From contig NZ_SMOD01000008.1 of assembly GCF_004353905.1 (NCBI RefSeq), forward strand, positions 1 to 64,000: a DNA stretch of 64,000 bases, read 5' to 3'. The stretch is from Paraburkholderia guartelaensis. Lineage in GTDB: Bacteria > Pseudomonadota > Gammaproteobacteria > Burkholderiales > Burkholderiaceae. The position numbers were made by a program, and so were the translations under genes. Shown here piece by piece: positions 25,304 to 33,833 of the stretch; within the stretch, counting starts at the first letter, position 1; each line of letters begins with the position of its first letter. The notes beneath the pieces are model-generated. The model saw nothing but the letters and a program-made list of their open reading frames with translations, was not told the origin of the DNA and made no database searches.

Positions 25304-25500
25304 GGGAAAGGCTTCGCGGAATTTGCAAACATACCGGCTTTAATGCTTTAGTTAAGCTGCGGTTACAGAGTGCTGGCCTTCATTCATGTCGCATTGGGTG
25401 TCTTGTGCCGACAACGGCACCAATTTCACGCAGGGGGTATTCCGAAGCAAGCGACTAACATAGGAATACCGATTACCCGGTGCGTGAAGGAGTTGCAAAC

Positions 25501-26676
25501 ATGAAAAAGCTTGCGCTTATGTTGCTTCCTGTTCCGCTCACCATGCTGGCGCCGGTCGCTCAAGCGCAAAGCAGCGTTACCCTTTACGGCGTGATCGACG
25601 AAGCCTTTCAGTTCGTCCACAACGCCGACGCTCAGGGCAACAATCTGTATCGGATGCAAGGTGGCAATCTGCAAGGGTCCCGCTGGGGCTTGAAGGGAAC
25701 GGAAGATCTGGGCGGCGGCCTGAAAGCGATCTTCCAGCTGGAAAGCGGATTCGACATCAATAGCGGCAAGATGGGCAGCTACAACGGCAATACCTTGCTA
25801 TTTGGCCGTCAAGCCTTCGTAGGATTGACGCACCAGCAGTATGGAACGCTGACACTGGGTCGCCAGTACGACCCGGTCGTCGACATGGTCCAGCCGCTTA
25901 CCGCAGACAATTACTGGGGCAGCACTTTCACCACGCCGGGCGACGTCGACAACAACGACAACAGCTCTCGTACGAACAATGCGATCAAGTATCTCTCGCC
26001 GCAATTCGCGGGCTTCCAGGTCGAAGGCATGTATGCGTTCGGCGGCGTCGCGGGCGCGACGGGTTCGCAGCAGACCTGGTCGGCGGCGGCGAGCTATGTG
26101 ACTGGCTCATTCAGCATCGCGGCGGGCTACGTCCGCATGACTAACGCAAATTCCACGATTCCTCGCACCGGCTGGACCAGCACTTCGGACGGCACCTTCG
26201 ACGGCGGTTTCCAGAACCTCGCCTATGAAACCGCCAAGTGGGTCGGCATTGGTTCCGTTGCCCTGCAATACGTGGCCGGACCGTTTACGTTCGGCGGCCG
26301 GTATAGCAACGCGCAGTACAAGGCGGACTCGCAATCGCTTTTCCCGTCCAACCAGCGCTACAACGTCGCTGCCGGTTTCGTGAACTACGCGGTTACGCCT
26401 GCGTCGCTCATCGGTGTTGGCTATACGTGGACGCACAGCGCGGGCGACACCTCGGCGACCTATAACCAGGTCTCGCTGGGCGGCGACTACAACCTCTCCA
26501 AGCGTACCGACGTGTACCTCGTCGGCGCGTGGCAGCACGCCAACGGCACGCAGCGCGTACCGACCGCGACGGGTTCCATCCTGACCACCGCGGTCGCTTC
26601 CGTGGCGGACTATGGGCTGAACGGCAGCTCGAGTTCGCAAATCATGGTGAGCCTCGGCATCCGCCACAAGTTCTGA
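25501..26676 (+). CDS. Gram-negative porin (Burkholderia OmpC-like, 16-strand)
   Basis: A 391-residue outer-membrane protein. The signal peptide runs to about residue 22 (APVAQA, then QSSVTLYGVIDEAF). The family blocks RWGLKGTEDLGGGLKAIFQLESGF, FGRQAFVGLTHQQYGTLTLGRQYD and the C-terminal SLGIRHKF with terminal Phe mark the beta-barrel. Porins of this type form general or substrate-biased trimeric channels. AAGGAG precedes ATG 25501. It is monocistronic, followed by a strong hairpin. One of three porins in the window; the others are at 48469 and 56702. Confidence 0.95.
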   Translation: MKKLALMLLPVPLTMLAPVAQAQSSVTLYGVIDEAFQFVHNADAQGNNLYRMQGGNLQGSRWGLKGTEDLGGGLKAIFQLESGFDINSGKMGSYNGNTLLFGRQAFVGLTHQQYGTLTLGRQYDPVVDMVQPLTADNYWGSTFTTPGDVDNNDNSSRTNNAIKYLSPQFAGFQVEGMYAFGGVAGATGSQQTWSAAASYVTGSFSIAAGYVRMTNANSTIPRTGWTSTSDGTFDGGFQNLAYETAKWVGIGSVALQYVAGPFTFGGRYSNAQYKADSQSLFPSNQRYNVAAGFVNYAVTPASLIGVGYTWTHSAGDTSATYNQVSLGGDYNLSKRTDVYLVGAWQHANGTQRVPTATGSILTTAVASVADYGLNGSSSSQIMVSLGIRHKF

Positions 26677-26696
26677 TTCACCGCAGCCTCTCTTCT

Positions 26697-26743
26697 GCGC
26701 CCGCCGCACTGCATGGCCGTTCCGGCCGTGCATCGGCGGGCGC
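26697..26743. terminator. Long GC-rich hairpin after the porin
   Basis: The outer stem GCGCCCGCCG (26697-26706) pairs with CGGCGGGCGC (26734-26743), and the inner stem GGCCG pairs with CGGCC. It lies 20 nt after the porin stop. There is no T-tract, so it may protect the mRNA end as much as terminate. The rest of 26677-26966 has no gene. Confidence 0.55.
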
Positions 26744-26966
26744 GTCATGCTGCCTGCCAGCCGCAGTGGCTGACGGTAGGACCATGGTCTGATTGTCTTC
26801 GCCGTGCCGCTCCCACATCATTGAACTGACCACTGCGCCGGTCGCACGGCGCGGTGTTTGCCCCGCATTCGGGCGTCGTGCCGATGGCACGACTGTCATT
26901 GTCCAATCTCCCGCCGATAGCAGCAGGCGTAATCGGCGCGATCTCGCACGCGCTCAAGGAGTTGAT

Positions 26967-27440
26967 ATGGATACCTATATAAATCGTCGGACCGGCGCCC
27001 TGTGCGCCGCCGTGCTGCTTTTGATGAGCGCCGCGCAGGCAACGCCTATTGCGTATCCCGCGAAGGGGCAGAGCGCGCAGCAACAGCATTCGGACGAATC
27101 GGCATGCTACTCGTGGGCGAAGAGCAACACGGGTATCGACCCGAAACAGGTTGCGTCGACGCCACCGCCGCCTTCGGGCCCGGCCGTGGGCGGTGGCCAG
27201 CGTGTCCAGGGCGCGGCGCGTGGCGCGGCGGGCGGCGCGGTGATCGGCGCGATTACCGGCGACGCGGGCAAGGGCGCGGCAGTCGGCGCGGCGGCCGGCA
27301 CGATGGTGGGCGGCTCGCGCGCGCGGCAGGAGCGGCGTGCCCAGCAGGCGAACGCCCAGCAACAGCAGCAGGGCGCGATTGACACGTTCAACCGCGCGTT
27401 TGCCGCGTGCATGCAAGGGCGCGGTTATACGGTGCAGTAG
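26967..27440 (+). CDS. Glycine-zipper (YMGG-like) exported protein
   Basis: A 157-residue protein with a signal peptide of about 25 residues (ALCAAVLLLMSAAQA). A Cys-containing segment SACYSWAKSNTGIDP follows. The glycine zipper is GAARGAAGGAVIGAITGDAGKGAAVGAAAGTMVGG (near 85-120). A Gln-rich tail and FNRAFAACMQGRGYTV end the protein. Such proteins sit in the cell envelope and may associate with the membrane through the zipper; the role is unknown. ATG 26967 has AAGGAG 7 nt upstream. It is separate from the porin gene. Confidence 0.85.
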   Translation: MDTYINRRTGALCAAVLLLMSAAQATPIAYPAKGQSAQQQHSDESACYSWAKSNTGIDPKQVASTPPPPSGPAVGGGQRVQGAARGAAGGAVIGAITGDAGKGAAVGAAAGTMVGGSRARQERRAQQANAQQQQQGAIDTFNRAFAACMQGRGYTVQ

Positions 27441-27637
27441 CGCGCCGTGCATGGAGTGGCTCGAGGCGGCGTAAGACCAAGGTCCGATTTGTCCAGTGCG
27501 CCGCGTCTGACACTATGTAATTCAGCGATGAGCAACGCTTAGCAACGATGTGCGAGCAACGTCTCATTCTCGCGTGACGTTCGATCCGCATGCGTGAGTG
27601 CCGTGTCCGGGCTGTCTAAACCCAATGGAGGACAACA

Positions 27638-28216
27638 ATGAAGCGACGGATTTTTGTGCTTACGGCGGCGGCCGCGGCTGGGCTGGCTGCAGCGGGTTGC
27701 AGCACGACCACGAGCAGTGGGACGAGCGGCGCGACCGACGCGGCGAAACGCCAGGAGATCGATGCGGCCGTGGACGGCACGATGTCCCGGTTGTTCTCGA
27801 CTGTTCCGGGCTCGCAGGAACTCGTTTCGAAGTCGCAAGGCGTGCTGGTGTTTCCTTCGGTCGGCAAGGCGGCGTTCATTATTGGCGGCTCATATGGCCA
27901 GGGTGCGCTGCGCGTAGGCGGATCGACGGTCGGGTACTACAGCACGGCGGCCGCTTCGTTCGGCTTGCAGGCTGGGGTTCAGTCCACTGCCGTGATCTTT
28001 CTCTTCATGACGCAGGACTCGCTCGACAAGTTCCGCAACTCGAAGGGCTGGTCGGTTGGCGGCGACGTTGCCGTTGCGCTCGTCAAGGTCGGTGCGAATG
28101 GGCAGATCGACACGAGAACCGCGACGGCGCCGGTTCAGGCGATCGTGATGACCAATACGGGCATCATGGCCGATGCGTCGGTAGCTGGCACGAAGGTGAC
28201 GAAGCTCGATCTGTAA
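27638..28216 (+). CDS. SYLF/YSC84 domain lipoprotein
   Basis: A 192-residue lipoprotein, with signal peptide and lipobox ending at C21 (LAAAGC). The SYLF domain spans about 50-192: SKSQGVLVFPSVGKAAFIIGGSYGQGAL, GYYSTAAASFGLQAGVQST and FMTQDSLDKFRNSKGWSVGGDVAVAL. Bacterial relatives bind lipids or phosphoinositide-like ligands in the periplasm; the precise role is unknown. GGAGG precedes ATG 27638. It is followed after 12 nt by the next envelope gene. The short segment 27441-27637 upstream has three close AGCAACG repeats (27528-27565). Confidence 0.88.
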   Translation: MKRRIFVLTAAAAAGLAAAGCSTTTSSGTSGATDAAKRQEIDAAVDGTMSRLFSTVPGSQELVSKSQGVLVFPSVGKAAFIIGGSYGQGALRVGGSTVGYYSTAAASFGLQAGVQSTAVIFLFMTQDSLDKFRNSKGWSVGGDVAVALVKVGANGQIDTRTATAPVQAIVMTNTGIMADASVAGTKVTKLDL

Positions 28217-28228
28217 CAGGAGGTCGCG

Positions 28229-28822
28229 ATGTCGTACCTCAAATGGGTTGTTTCAGCAGCCTTCGTGGCCGCGGCGCAGCTTGCCGCGGCCCAGGGCCAG
28301 ACGACGGCTAACGTGACGCACGAGCCGGGCAAGGCAACCGTCACTGGCATGCACAAGGTGACGGCGACCGTCACGAAGATCGACGCCGATACCCGCACCG
28401 TCACGCTCAAGCGTCACGACGGCAAGCTGGTCGAAGCCGAGCTGGGACCGGAAGTCAGAAACTTCGATCAGCTAAAGGTCGGCGATGTCGTGACGATGAC
28501 CTATAAGGAATCGCTCACGCTGAGCCTGAAGAAGGGCGGCGGCGGCGAGACCTCGGTACAGGAAACGCCACAGGTCGAGCGCGCGGCTGCCGGCGAGAAG
28601 CCCGGCGGCATGGTCGGGCGTGAGGTGAAAGTCACGGCCAATGTCGTATCGGTCGACACTAAAACGCAAATGGTCACCTTGATGGGACCCGAAGGGGGGA
28701 CGATGGACCTGCGGGTCGAGGATCCCCAGCAGCTTGCCAGCGTGCAGGTCGGCGATCAGGTCGAGGCAGTGTATACGGAAGCGTTCGCCGTATCCGTCAA
28801 GCCTGCACAACACCACAAGTAG
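28229..28822 (+). CDS. Exported protein with two OB/copper-binding-like repeats
   Basis: A 197-residue protein with an N-terminal signal peptide (VVSAAFVAAAQLAAAQ). Two similar halves are visible: ATVTKIDADTRTVTLKRHDGKL...FDQLKVGDVVTMTYKESLTLSL and ANVVSVDTKTQMVTLMGPEGG...ASVQVGDQVEAVYTEAFAVSV. The same VGD-V..-YTE pattern occurs in both. I recognise no named family for the whole; the halves look like small beta-barrels. It lies 12 nt after the SYLF lipoprotein with its own AGGAGG and is probably co-transcribed with it. Function unknown. Confidence 0.8.
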   Translation: MSYLKWVVSAAFVAAAQLAAAQGQTTANVTHEPGKATVTGMHKVTATVTKIDADTRTVTLKRHDGKLVEAELGPEVRNFDQLKVGDVVTMTYKESLTLSLKKGGGGETSVQETPQVERAAAGEKPGGMVGREVKVTANVVSVDTKTQMVTLMGPEGGTMDLRVEDPQQLASVQVGDQVEAVYTEAFAVSVKPAQHHK

Positions 28823-28918
28823 TCGCGCATGGGGCAGCCGCTTGCGCTCAGGATGCCGGTCGGCGCGCACGGCGGCGCGTGGCTGGCTGTCCTCATCGGT
28901 AACCGAACGCTGGGTCAA

Positions 28919-29305
28919 ATGAACAACGTGACACGATCCGTGGCCGTCGTCGACGACGAGGAGTCGGTCGGGCGAGCAATCCAGCGCCTGTTGAAGTCGG
29001 TCGGCATCGACTCCGACGTGTACACGAGCGGCGAGGCATTTCTCGACGCGCTGGCGGCTGCGGCACCGGACGCGCCGACGTGCGTGGTCCTCGATATCCA
29101 GATGCCCGGCATCAACGGTATCGAGGTGCAGCGCCGGCTGGGGGGCACCGGCATCCAGTGCATCGTCATAACGGCGCACGACGATGCGCGCGTGCGCGAG
29201 CAGGCACAGGCAGCCGGTGCGGTAGCGTACCTGCGCAAGCCCTTCGACGACTCCGCGCTCATAGGCGCGGTCCATGCGGTGCTCGGCGTGCCGCCGCCAC
29301 GCTGA
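28919..29305 (+). CDS. Stand-alone receiver (CheY/FixJ-type) domain protein
   Basis: A 128-residue single receiver domain. The acidic pair is in AVVDDEES (D12-D13), the phosphoacceptor D59 is in VVLDIQMPGINGI, the Thr of the ITAHDD loop follows, and K107 is in YLRKPFD. No output domain follows. The start is uncertain: ATG 28919 has no good ribosome binding site and an in-frame ATG at 28829 exists, but the domain begins near 28940. It lies between the envelope pair and pqiA with no cognate kinase beside it. It could signal by protein contact or act as a phosphate sink. Confidence 0.85.
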   Translation: MNNVTRSVAVVDDEESVGRAIQRLLKSVGIDSDVYTSGEAFLDALAAAAPDAPTCVVLDIQMPGINGIEVQRRLGGTGIQCIVITAHDDARVREQAQAAGAVAYLRKPFDDSALIGAVHAVLGVPPPR

Positions 29306-29377
29306 CGCCCCGCATGCCGAATCGGTACAGCGACGATGAATCGACCACGCCACGACCGGATTCAGGGAGGCCCCGCG

Positions 29378-30712
29378 ATGAAGCGCGGCGAGCTTCTTGT
29401 TTGCCACGACTGCGATCTCATGCAGCGCGGCGCACCTTGTCCGCCGGGCGGCACGCTGCGCTGCCTGCGCTGCAACGCCGAACTGGAGCGGGATCTTCCG
29501 GAAAGCCTCGGGCGTGCGCTCGCATTCGCGCTGGGCGCGCTCGTGCTGTTCGTCATTTCCAACCTGTATCCGATCGTCGGGCTTTCGGTGAACGGCAATC
29601 TCGTGCGCACGACGCTGTGGCACGCGGTCGAGATTCTCTATCTCGACGGCATGTGGCCCATCGCGGCGCTGGTGTTCGCCACGACGATCCTCATGCCGGG
29701 CATGCAGGTCGTGTGCCTGCTCGCGCTCCTCGTACCGCTTGCGCTCGGCCGCGCGCCCTGGCAGGCGCCGCTCCTGTTTCGCGTGATGTACACCGCTCGG
29801 CCCTGGGGCATGACCGAGGTGCTGATACTCGGCCTGCTGGTTGCGCTCGTGAAGCTGTCCCATATCGCAACGGTCGTGACGGGCGTGGCATTGTGGTCGT
29901 TTGGCGCGTTGATGCTGGTGCTCGCGGGCGCGAGCGCGGCATTCGACGCAAGGCAGTTCTGGTCGCGCGTGGCGCGCGCGACGCAGCCGGCCAACGCGGT
30001 CAACGTGGCCGGCGCGCCTGGCGTCACAGCGAGCCTCGCGCCTGGCGAAGAGGCCGGAGCACGAGGCGAGCGCGCGGAAGGCCCGCTCACGGGCGCCGCG
30101 TGCGGCATCGCGCGCTGCCATGTGTGCGGGCTGCTCGCGCGAATGCCGGCGGCGGCGCATGCGGCGACGTGCCCGCGCTGCGGCAGCGCGCTGCATATGC
30201 GCAAGGTCGCGAGCCTGTCGCGCACGTGGGCGCTTCTGGTCGCGGCGATCGTGCTGTATGTGCCTGCGAACGTGCTGCCCGTTATGGACACGAGTTCTCT
30301 GTTCGGCACGCAGAAGGACACAATCATGAGCGGCGTGGTGTATCTGTGGGTGTCGGGTTCCTGGCCGCTCGCGCTGCTCGTGTTCATTGCCAGTATTGCC
30401 GTGCCCATGCTGAAGATTCTCGGGCTTTCGTATCTGACGTGGACCACGCAGCGCCGCTGGACATGGCTGCCCGAGCAGCGCACACGCATCTACCGGCTGA
30501 TCGAGCTGGTCGGCCGCTGGTCGATGCTCGATATCTACGTCATCACGATGCTCGTCGCGCTGGTGCAGTTCAACGCGCTCGCCACGATCAAGGCGGGGCC
30601 CGCCGCGATTGCCTTCGGCGCCGTCGTGATCCTCACCATGTTCGCCGCGAACATGTTCGACCCGCGTCTCATCTGGGATGCGATGGAGCGCGAAAATGGC
30701 AGCGCCCGGTAA
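29378..30712 (+). CDS. pqiA: Paraquat-inducible protein A, two-module PqiA
   Basis: A 444-residue inner-membrane protein with two PqiA modules. Each begins with a zinc ribbon (C9-x2-C12...C29-x2-C32, then CHVC...CPRC near 243-263) followed by four TM segments. The second module has NVLPVMDTSSLFGTQKDTIMSGV and ENGSAR at the end. With PqiB and PqiC it forms the Pqi lipid-transport complex that spans the periplasm. AGGGAGG precedes ATG 29378. It is followed by pqiB with a 17-nt overlap, and by pqiC: an intact pqiABC operon. Confidence 0.93.
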   Translation: MKRGELLVCHDCDLMQRGAPCPPGGTLRCLRCNAELERDLPESLGRALAFALGALVLFVISNLYPIVGLSVNGNLVRTTLWHAVEILYLDGMWPIAALVFATTILMPGMQVVCLLALLVPLALGRAPWQAPLLFRVMYTARPWGMTEVLILGLLVALVKLSHIATVVTGVALWSFGALMLVLAGASAAFDARQFWSRVARATQPANAVNVAGAPGVTASLAPGEEAGARGERAEGPLTGAACGIARCHVCGLLARMPAAAHAATCPRCGSALHMRKVASLSRTWALLVAAIVLYVPANVLPVMDTSSLFGTQKDTIMSGVVYLWVSGSWPLALLVFIASIAVPMLKILGLSYLTWTTQRRWTWLPEQRTRIYRLIELVGRWSMLDIYVITMLVALVQFNALATIKAGPAAIAFGAVVILTMFAANMFDPRLIWDAMERENGSAR

Positions 30713-32318
30713 CGACAATTCCTTGCCGGACCTGCCCGAGGCGAAGCCGGTGCGCGGCTCGCGCTGGCGCATGCAGATCGTCTGGCTCGTGCCGATCGTC
30801 GCGGTGCTCATTGGCGGCTGGCTTGCCGCCAAGGCGATCATCGAGGAAGGGCCGACCATCACGATCAGCTTCAAGACCGGCGACGGCCTCGAGGCCGGCA
30901 AGACGAAGATCAAGTACAAGGACGTCGATATCGGCGTGGTGAAGGCAGTCACGCTCTCGCCCGATCACAAGCGTGTGATCGCGACGGGCGAACTCGTGAA
31001 AGATGCGGCGAGCATGCTCGTCGACAACACGCGTTTTTGGGTCGTGCGCCCGCGCATTTCGGGCGGCACGGTTTCGGGCCTGAGCACGCTGCTCTCGGGT
31101 TCGTATGTCGGCATGGATGAGGGCAACTCCAGCAAGATGCGCCACGACTTCGTGGGGCTCGAAGTGCCACCAGTGATCCCGAGCGACATACCGGGACGCG
31201 AATTCGTGCTGCACAGCGGGAACATGGGCTCGCTCGATGTCGGCTCGCCGGTGTTCTTCCGTCGTCTTCAGGTCGGACAGATCGCTTCCTATGAAATGGA
31301 CCCGAACGGCAAGGGCGTGACGCTGCGCGTGTTCGTGAACGCGCCCTACGACCGGTTCGTGCGCAGCGATACGCGCTTCTGGCACGCGAGCGGGCTCGAC
31401 GTCTCGCTCAGCCCCGACGGCGTGCAGATCAACACGCAATCCGTGGTGTCGATGCTGATCGGCGGCGTGGCGTTCGAAACGCCCGACGACGACGACAGTG
31501 GATCGCCCGAGGCCGACGCCAACTCGAAGTTCGAGCTTTACGCCACGCACGCCGACTCGATGAAGGTGCATGACCGCATTGTCGACACCTACGTCGTGAC
31601 CTTCTACGACTCCGTGCGCGGGCTCACCGTGGGCGCGCCGGTCGATTTCCGCGGCGTCGTGATCGGCGAGGTAACACGCATCTACACGCGTTTCGACCCG
31701 GTGAAGAAGCAGTTCAGCATTCCTGTTGAAATCAACCTGTATCCGGAACGTTTTACGTCGCGCTTCGAGAAAGGCCAGCCGTCCGGTCGCCTCACTTCGC
31801 AGCCGCGCCAGCTGGCCGAGTTCCTCGTCGCAAGCGGCTTCCGGTTCCAGCTGCGCTCCGGTAATCCGCTCACGGGACAGCTCTACGTCGCCTTTGACGT
31901 CTTCCCGGACGCTGCGAAGGCGAAGATCGACTGGTCGAGAACGCCGCCCGAGATGCCGACGGTGCCGCGCACGCTGCAGTCGCTGCAGGATTCGCTCACG
32001 CGGCTGCTCGCGAAGCTCAACGGCATCCCGTTCGAGGCGATCGGCGCGAATGCGCAGCGCACGCTGAAGAGCGCGAACGACGTGATGGCGAAGCTCGGCA
32101 CCGACGTCGTGCCGCAGGCGCACGACACGCTTTCGGCGGCGCAATCGACGCTCAACTCGGCCACTGACGCCTTGCAGCCCGACTCGCAGCTGCAGCAGAA
32201 CACGAGCGACGCCATGCGTGAACTGGCCCGTACCGCCGCTTCCGTGCGCATGCTCACTGATTATCTCGAGCGCCATCCCGAGGCCGTCGTACAGGGCAAA
32301 CCTGGAGGCAAGCAGTGA
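30696..32318 (+). CDS. pqiB: Paraquat-inducible protein B, MCE/MlaD-repeat tunnel protein
   Basis: A 540-residue protein, the usual PqiB length. A single N-terminal TM (WRMQIVWLVPIVAVLIGGWLAAKAI) anchors three MCE (MlaD) domains, the first at about 45-135 with ITISFKTGDGLEAGKTKIKYKDVDIG. Later repeats begin REFVLHSGNMGSLDVGSPVFFR and DTYVVTFYDSVRGLTVGAPVDFRG. A C-terminal helical needle region (about 420-540) follows. MCE hexamers stack as a hydrophobic tunnel across the periplasm. GTGA overlap with pqiC at 32315-32318 indicates coupling. Confidence 0.93.
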   Translation: MAAPGNDNSLPDLPEAKPVRGSRWRMQIVWLVPIVAVLIGGWLAAKAIIEEGPTITISFKTGDGLEAGKTKIKYKDVDIGVVKAVTLSPDHKRVIATGELVKDAASMLVDNTRFWVVRPRISGGTVSGLSTLLSGSYVGMDEGNSSKMRHDFVGLEVPPVIPSDIPGREFVLHSGNMGSLDVGSPVFFRRLQVGQIASYEMDPNGKGVTLRVFVNAPYDRFVRSDTRFWHASGLDVSLSPDGVQINTQSVVSMLIGGVAFETPDDDDSGSPEADANSKFELYATHADSMKVHDRIVDTYVVTFYDSVRGLTVGAPVDFRGVVIGEVTRIYTRFDPVKKQFSIPVEINLYPERFTSRFEKGQPSGRLTSQPRQLAEFLVASGFRFQLRSGNPLTGQLYVAFDVFPDAAKAKIDWSRTPPEMPTVPRTLQSLQDSLTRLLAKLNGIPFEAIGANAQRTLKSANDVMAKLGTDVVPQAHDTLSAAQSTLNSATDALQPDSQLQQNTSDAMRELARTAASVRMLTDYLERHPEAVVQGKPGGKQ

Positions 32319-32950
32319 ACCGCCGCAACCTGATCCTGCCTACCGTTCTCGCCGCTGCGATGACGTGGCTCGCCGGCTGCTCCTCGCCGTCGCCCACGTT
32401 CTATGCGCTGCGCTCCGCCGACGATGCGACCGCCGCGACGTCGAACGCGTCGCCCGCCGTGCCAACGGGCGCTGCCGCGCTCGATGTTATCGTCGGTCCC
32501 GTGACCGTGCCCGACATGGTGGACCGGCCGCAAATCGTCACGCGCAATCCGGACAACACGATCCAGATGAACGAGTTCGCGCGCTGGGCCACGCCGCTCA
32601 AACTGGACGTCGGGCGCGTCGTTGCCGCGGACCTGGCGCAGCGGCTCGGTACGGCGCACGTCTCGACGTTCGATGGCGCGTCTACTCCGCCGGTCTGGCG
32701 CGTTCGCGTGGATATCACACGCATCGACAGCGTACTGGGAGACTCGGTGACGATCGATGCGCAATGGGTGGTGCGCCCGCCTGGTCACCAGGCGCTGACG
32801 CTCGGGCACACGGTGGCGCACGAACAGGTGACGAGCCAGGACTACGGCGCGCTCGTCGACGCGCACGATCGCGCACTCGCCACCATCAGCGCGGACATTG
32901 CCGCCGCGATTCGCGCGGACCATGCAACAGTTGGCAGTGCGACGGAGTGA
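32315..32950 (+). CDS. pqiC: PqiC/YmbA-like outer-membrane lipoprotein
   Basis: A 211-residue lipoprotein, with signal peptide and lipobox at C22 (TWLAGCSS). It matches the ABC-type transport auxiliary (PqiC/YmbA) family: PTFYALR, VIVGPVTVPDMVDRPQIVTR and EFARWATPL are diagnostic. It begins with GTG, overlapping the pqiB stop, with CTGGAGG upstream. PqiC anchors the Pqi tunnel to the outer membrane. Third gene of pqiABC. Confidence 0.92.
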   Translation: MNRRNLILPTVLAAAMTWLAGCSSPSPTFYALRSADDATAATSNASPAVPTGAAALDVIVGPVTVPDMVDRPQIVTRNPDNTIQMNEFARWATPLKLDVGRVVAADLAQRLGTAHVSTFDGASTPPVWRVRVDITRIDSVLGDSVTIDAQWVVRPPGHQALTLGHTVAHEQVTSQDYGALVDAHDRALATISADIAAAIRADHATVGSATE

Positions 32951-32969
32951 GCGCGGCACGCGGGATCTC

Positions 32970-33803
32970 ATGATGACGTTGCGTTGTGCGTTGCTCGCAC
33001 TGACTGCGGCGCTGGCGTTGGCGGGCCACGATGCGGCGGGAAGCGTGCCGCGCACCGAGGACACGCCGGCGGGACTCTTCGCGGTGCTCGATTACGTTGT
33101 CTCACCCGCCGAGCCGGCATCCGCGCAGAGCGCGGTTGCGCTGCGCGAGGCCGGCGTGGAGCAGGAGACGATCAAGGCGCGCATCGTCGAAGCCTGGTTC
33201 TACCGCCTGCGTGCGGACCCGGCCGTGGCGGTCGCCGTGCCCGGCGGCGTGGCGGGCCTCGAAGCGCGGCTGCGCGACGACGCGGCCCGCGAGCGCCTGA
33301 TCCGCGGTGGCATCGCGCGCCTGATTCCGCAAGACCGGTTGGCGTACCTCACGCTGCTCGCGAAATACATGGGCCGCGCGGCGCGCGGTAATTGCCAGGG
33401 CATGGCGAGTGTGCAGGACATTGCTCAGGGCATTTCGATCGGCAGCATGAGCGATGCCGACACGGCCGAATACTTCTCGTTGCTTTATCGCGTGGTGATC
33501 CGTTCCGTGCTCGCCGCGCCGGTTACGCTGCCCACGCCCATGGCATACGAGCGGGCGTTGCGGCATCTCGACGATGCGGTCAACGCGGCCCTCGCCGGCG
33601 ATCCGCAATCCGTGGCGCGGCTCGAGCGCGTCACGAACGGCGGGCCGGGCGCCACGATGGCCGACATCTGCTGGGCGAGCGCGGTGCTCATGCGCTCGAC
33701 GGCGGCGATGAGCGCACCCGATCGCGACGCACTACTGCTCTACATGCTCGGAGAAGACGCGCCGGAGCGAGTACCTGCCCCCGAGCCCGCGCATGCGCCC
33801 TGA
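32970..33803 (+). CDS. Exported protein of unknown function
   Basis: A 277-residue protein with a cleavable signal peptide (LLALTAALALAGHDAAG). The mature part is mostly helical and Ala/Arg-rich, with a segment RGNCQGMASVQDIAQGISIGSMSDADTAEYFSLLYRV near 140-175 and two Cys. I do not recognise a family. It starts 19 nt after pqiC, on the same strand, and may be cotranscribed with pqiABC, but it is not a usual member of that operon. The start has a weak ribosome binding site. Confidence 0.75.
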   Translation: MMTLRCALLALTAALALAGHDAAGSVPRTEDTPAGLFAVLDYVVSPAEPASAQSAVALREAGVEQETIKARIVEAWFYRLRADPAVAVAVPGGVAGLEARLRDDAARERLIRGGIARLIPQDRLAYLTLLAKYMGRAARGNCQGMASVQDIAQGISIGSMSDADTAEYFSLLYRVVIRSVLAAPVTLPTPMAYERALRHLDDAVNAALAGDPQSVARLERVTNGGPGATMADICWASAVLMRSTAAMSAPDRDALLLYMLGEDAPERVPAPEPAHAP

Positions 33804-33833
33804 CGCACAGTGGCGCTGCGTCGGAGTTACCTG

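Noticed and set aside
30678..30695. Longer N-terminus for PqiB from ATG 30678
   Set aside because: The ATG at 30696 has a GGAGCG box and gives the usual PqiB length; the extension adds nothing conserved.
28472..30952. An 826-codon open frame on the minus strand opposite the envelope pair, receiver gene and pqiA
   Set aside because: It is Arg/His-rich, crosses several well-supported plus-strand genes and the spaces between them, and has no recognisable domain. It is an antisense frame kept open by GC-biased codons.
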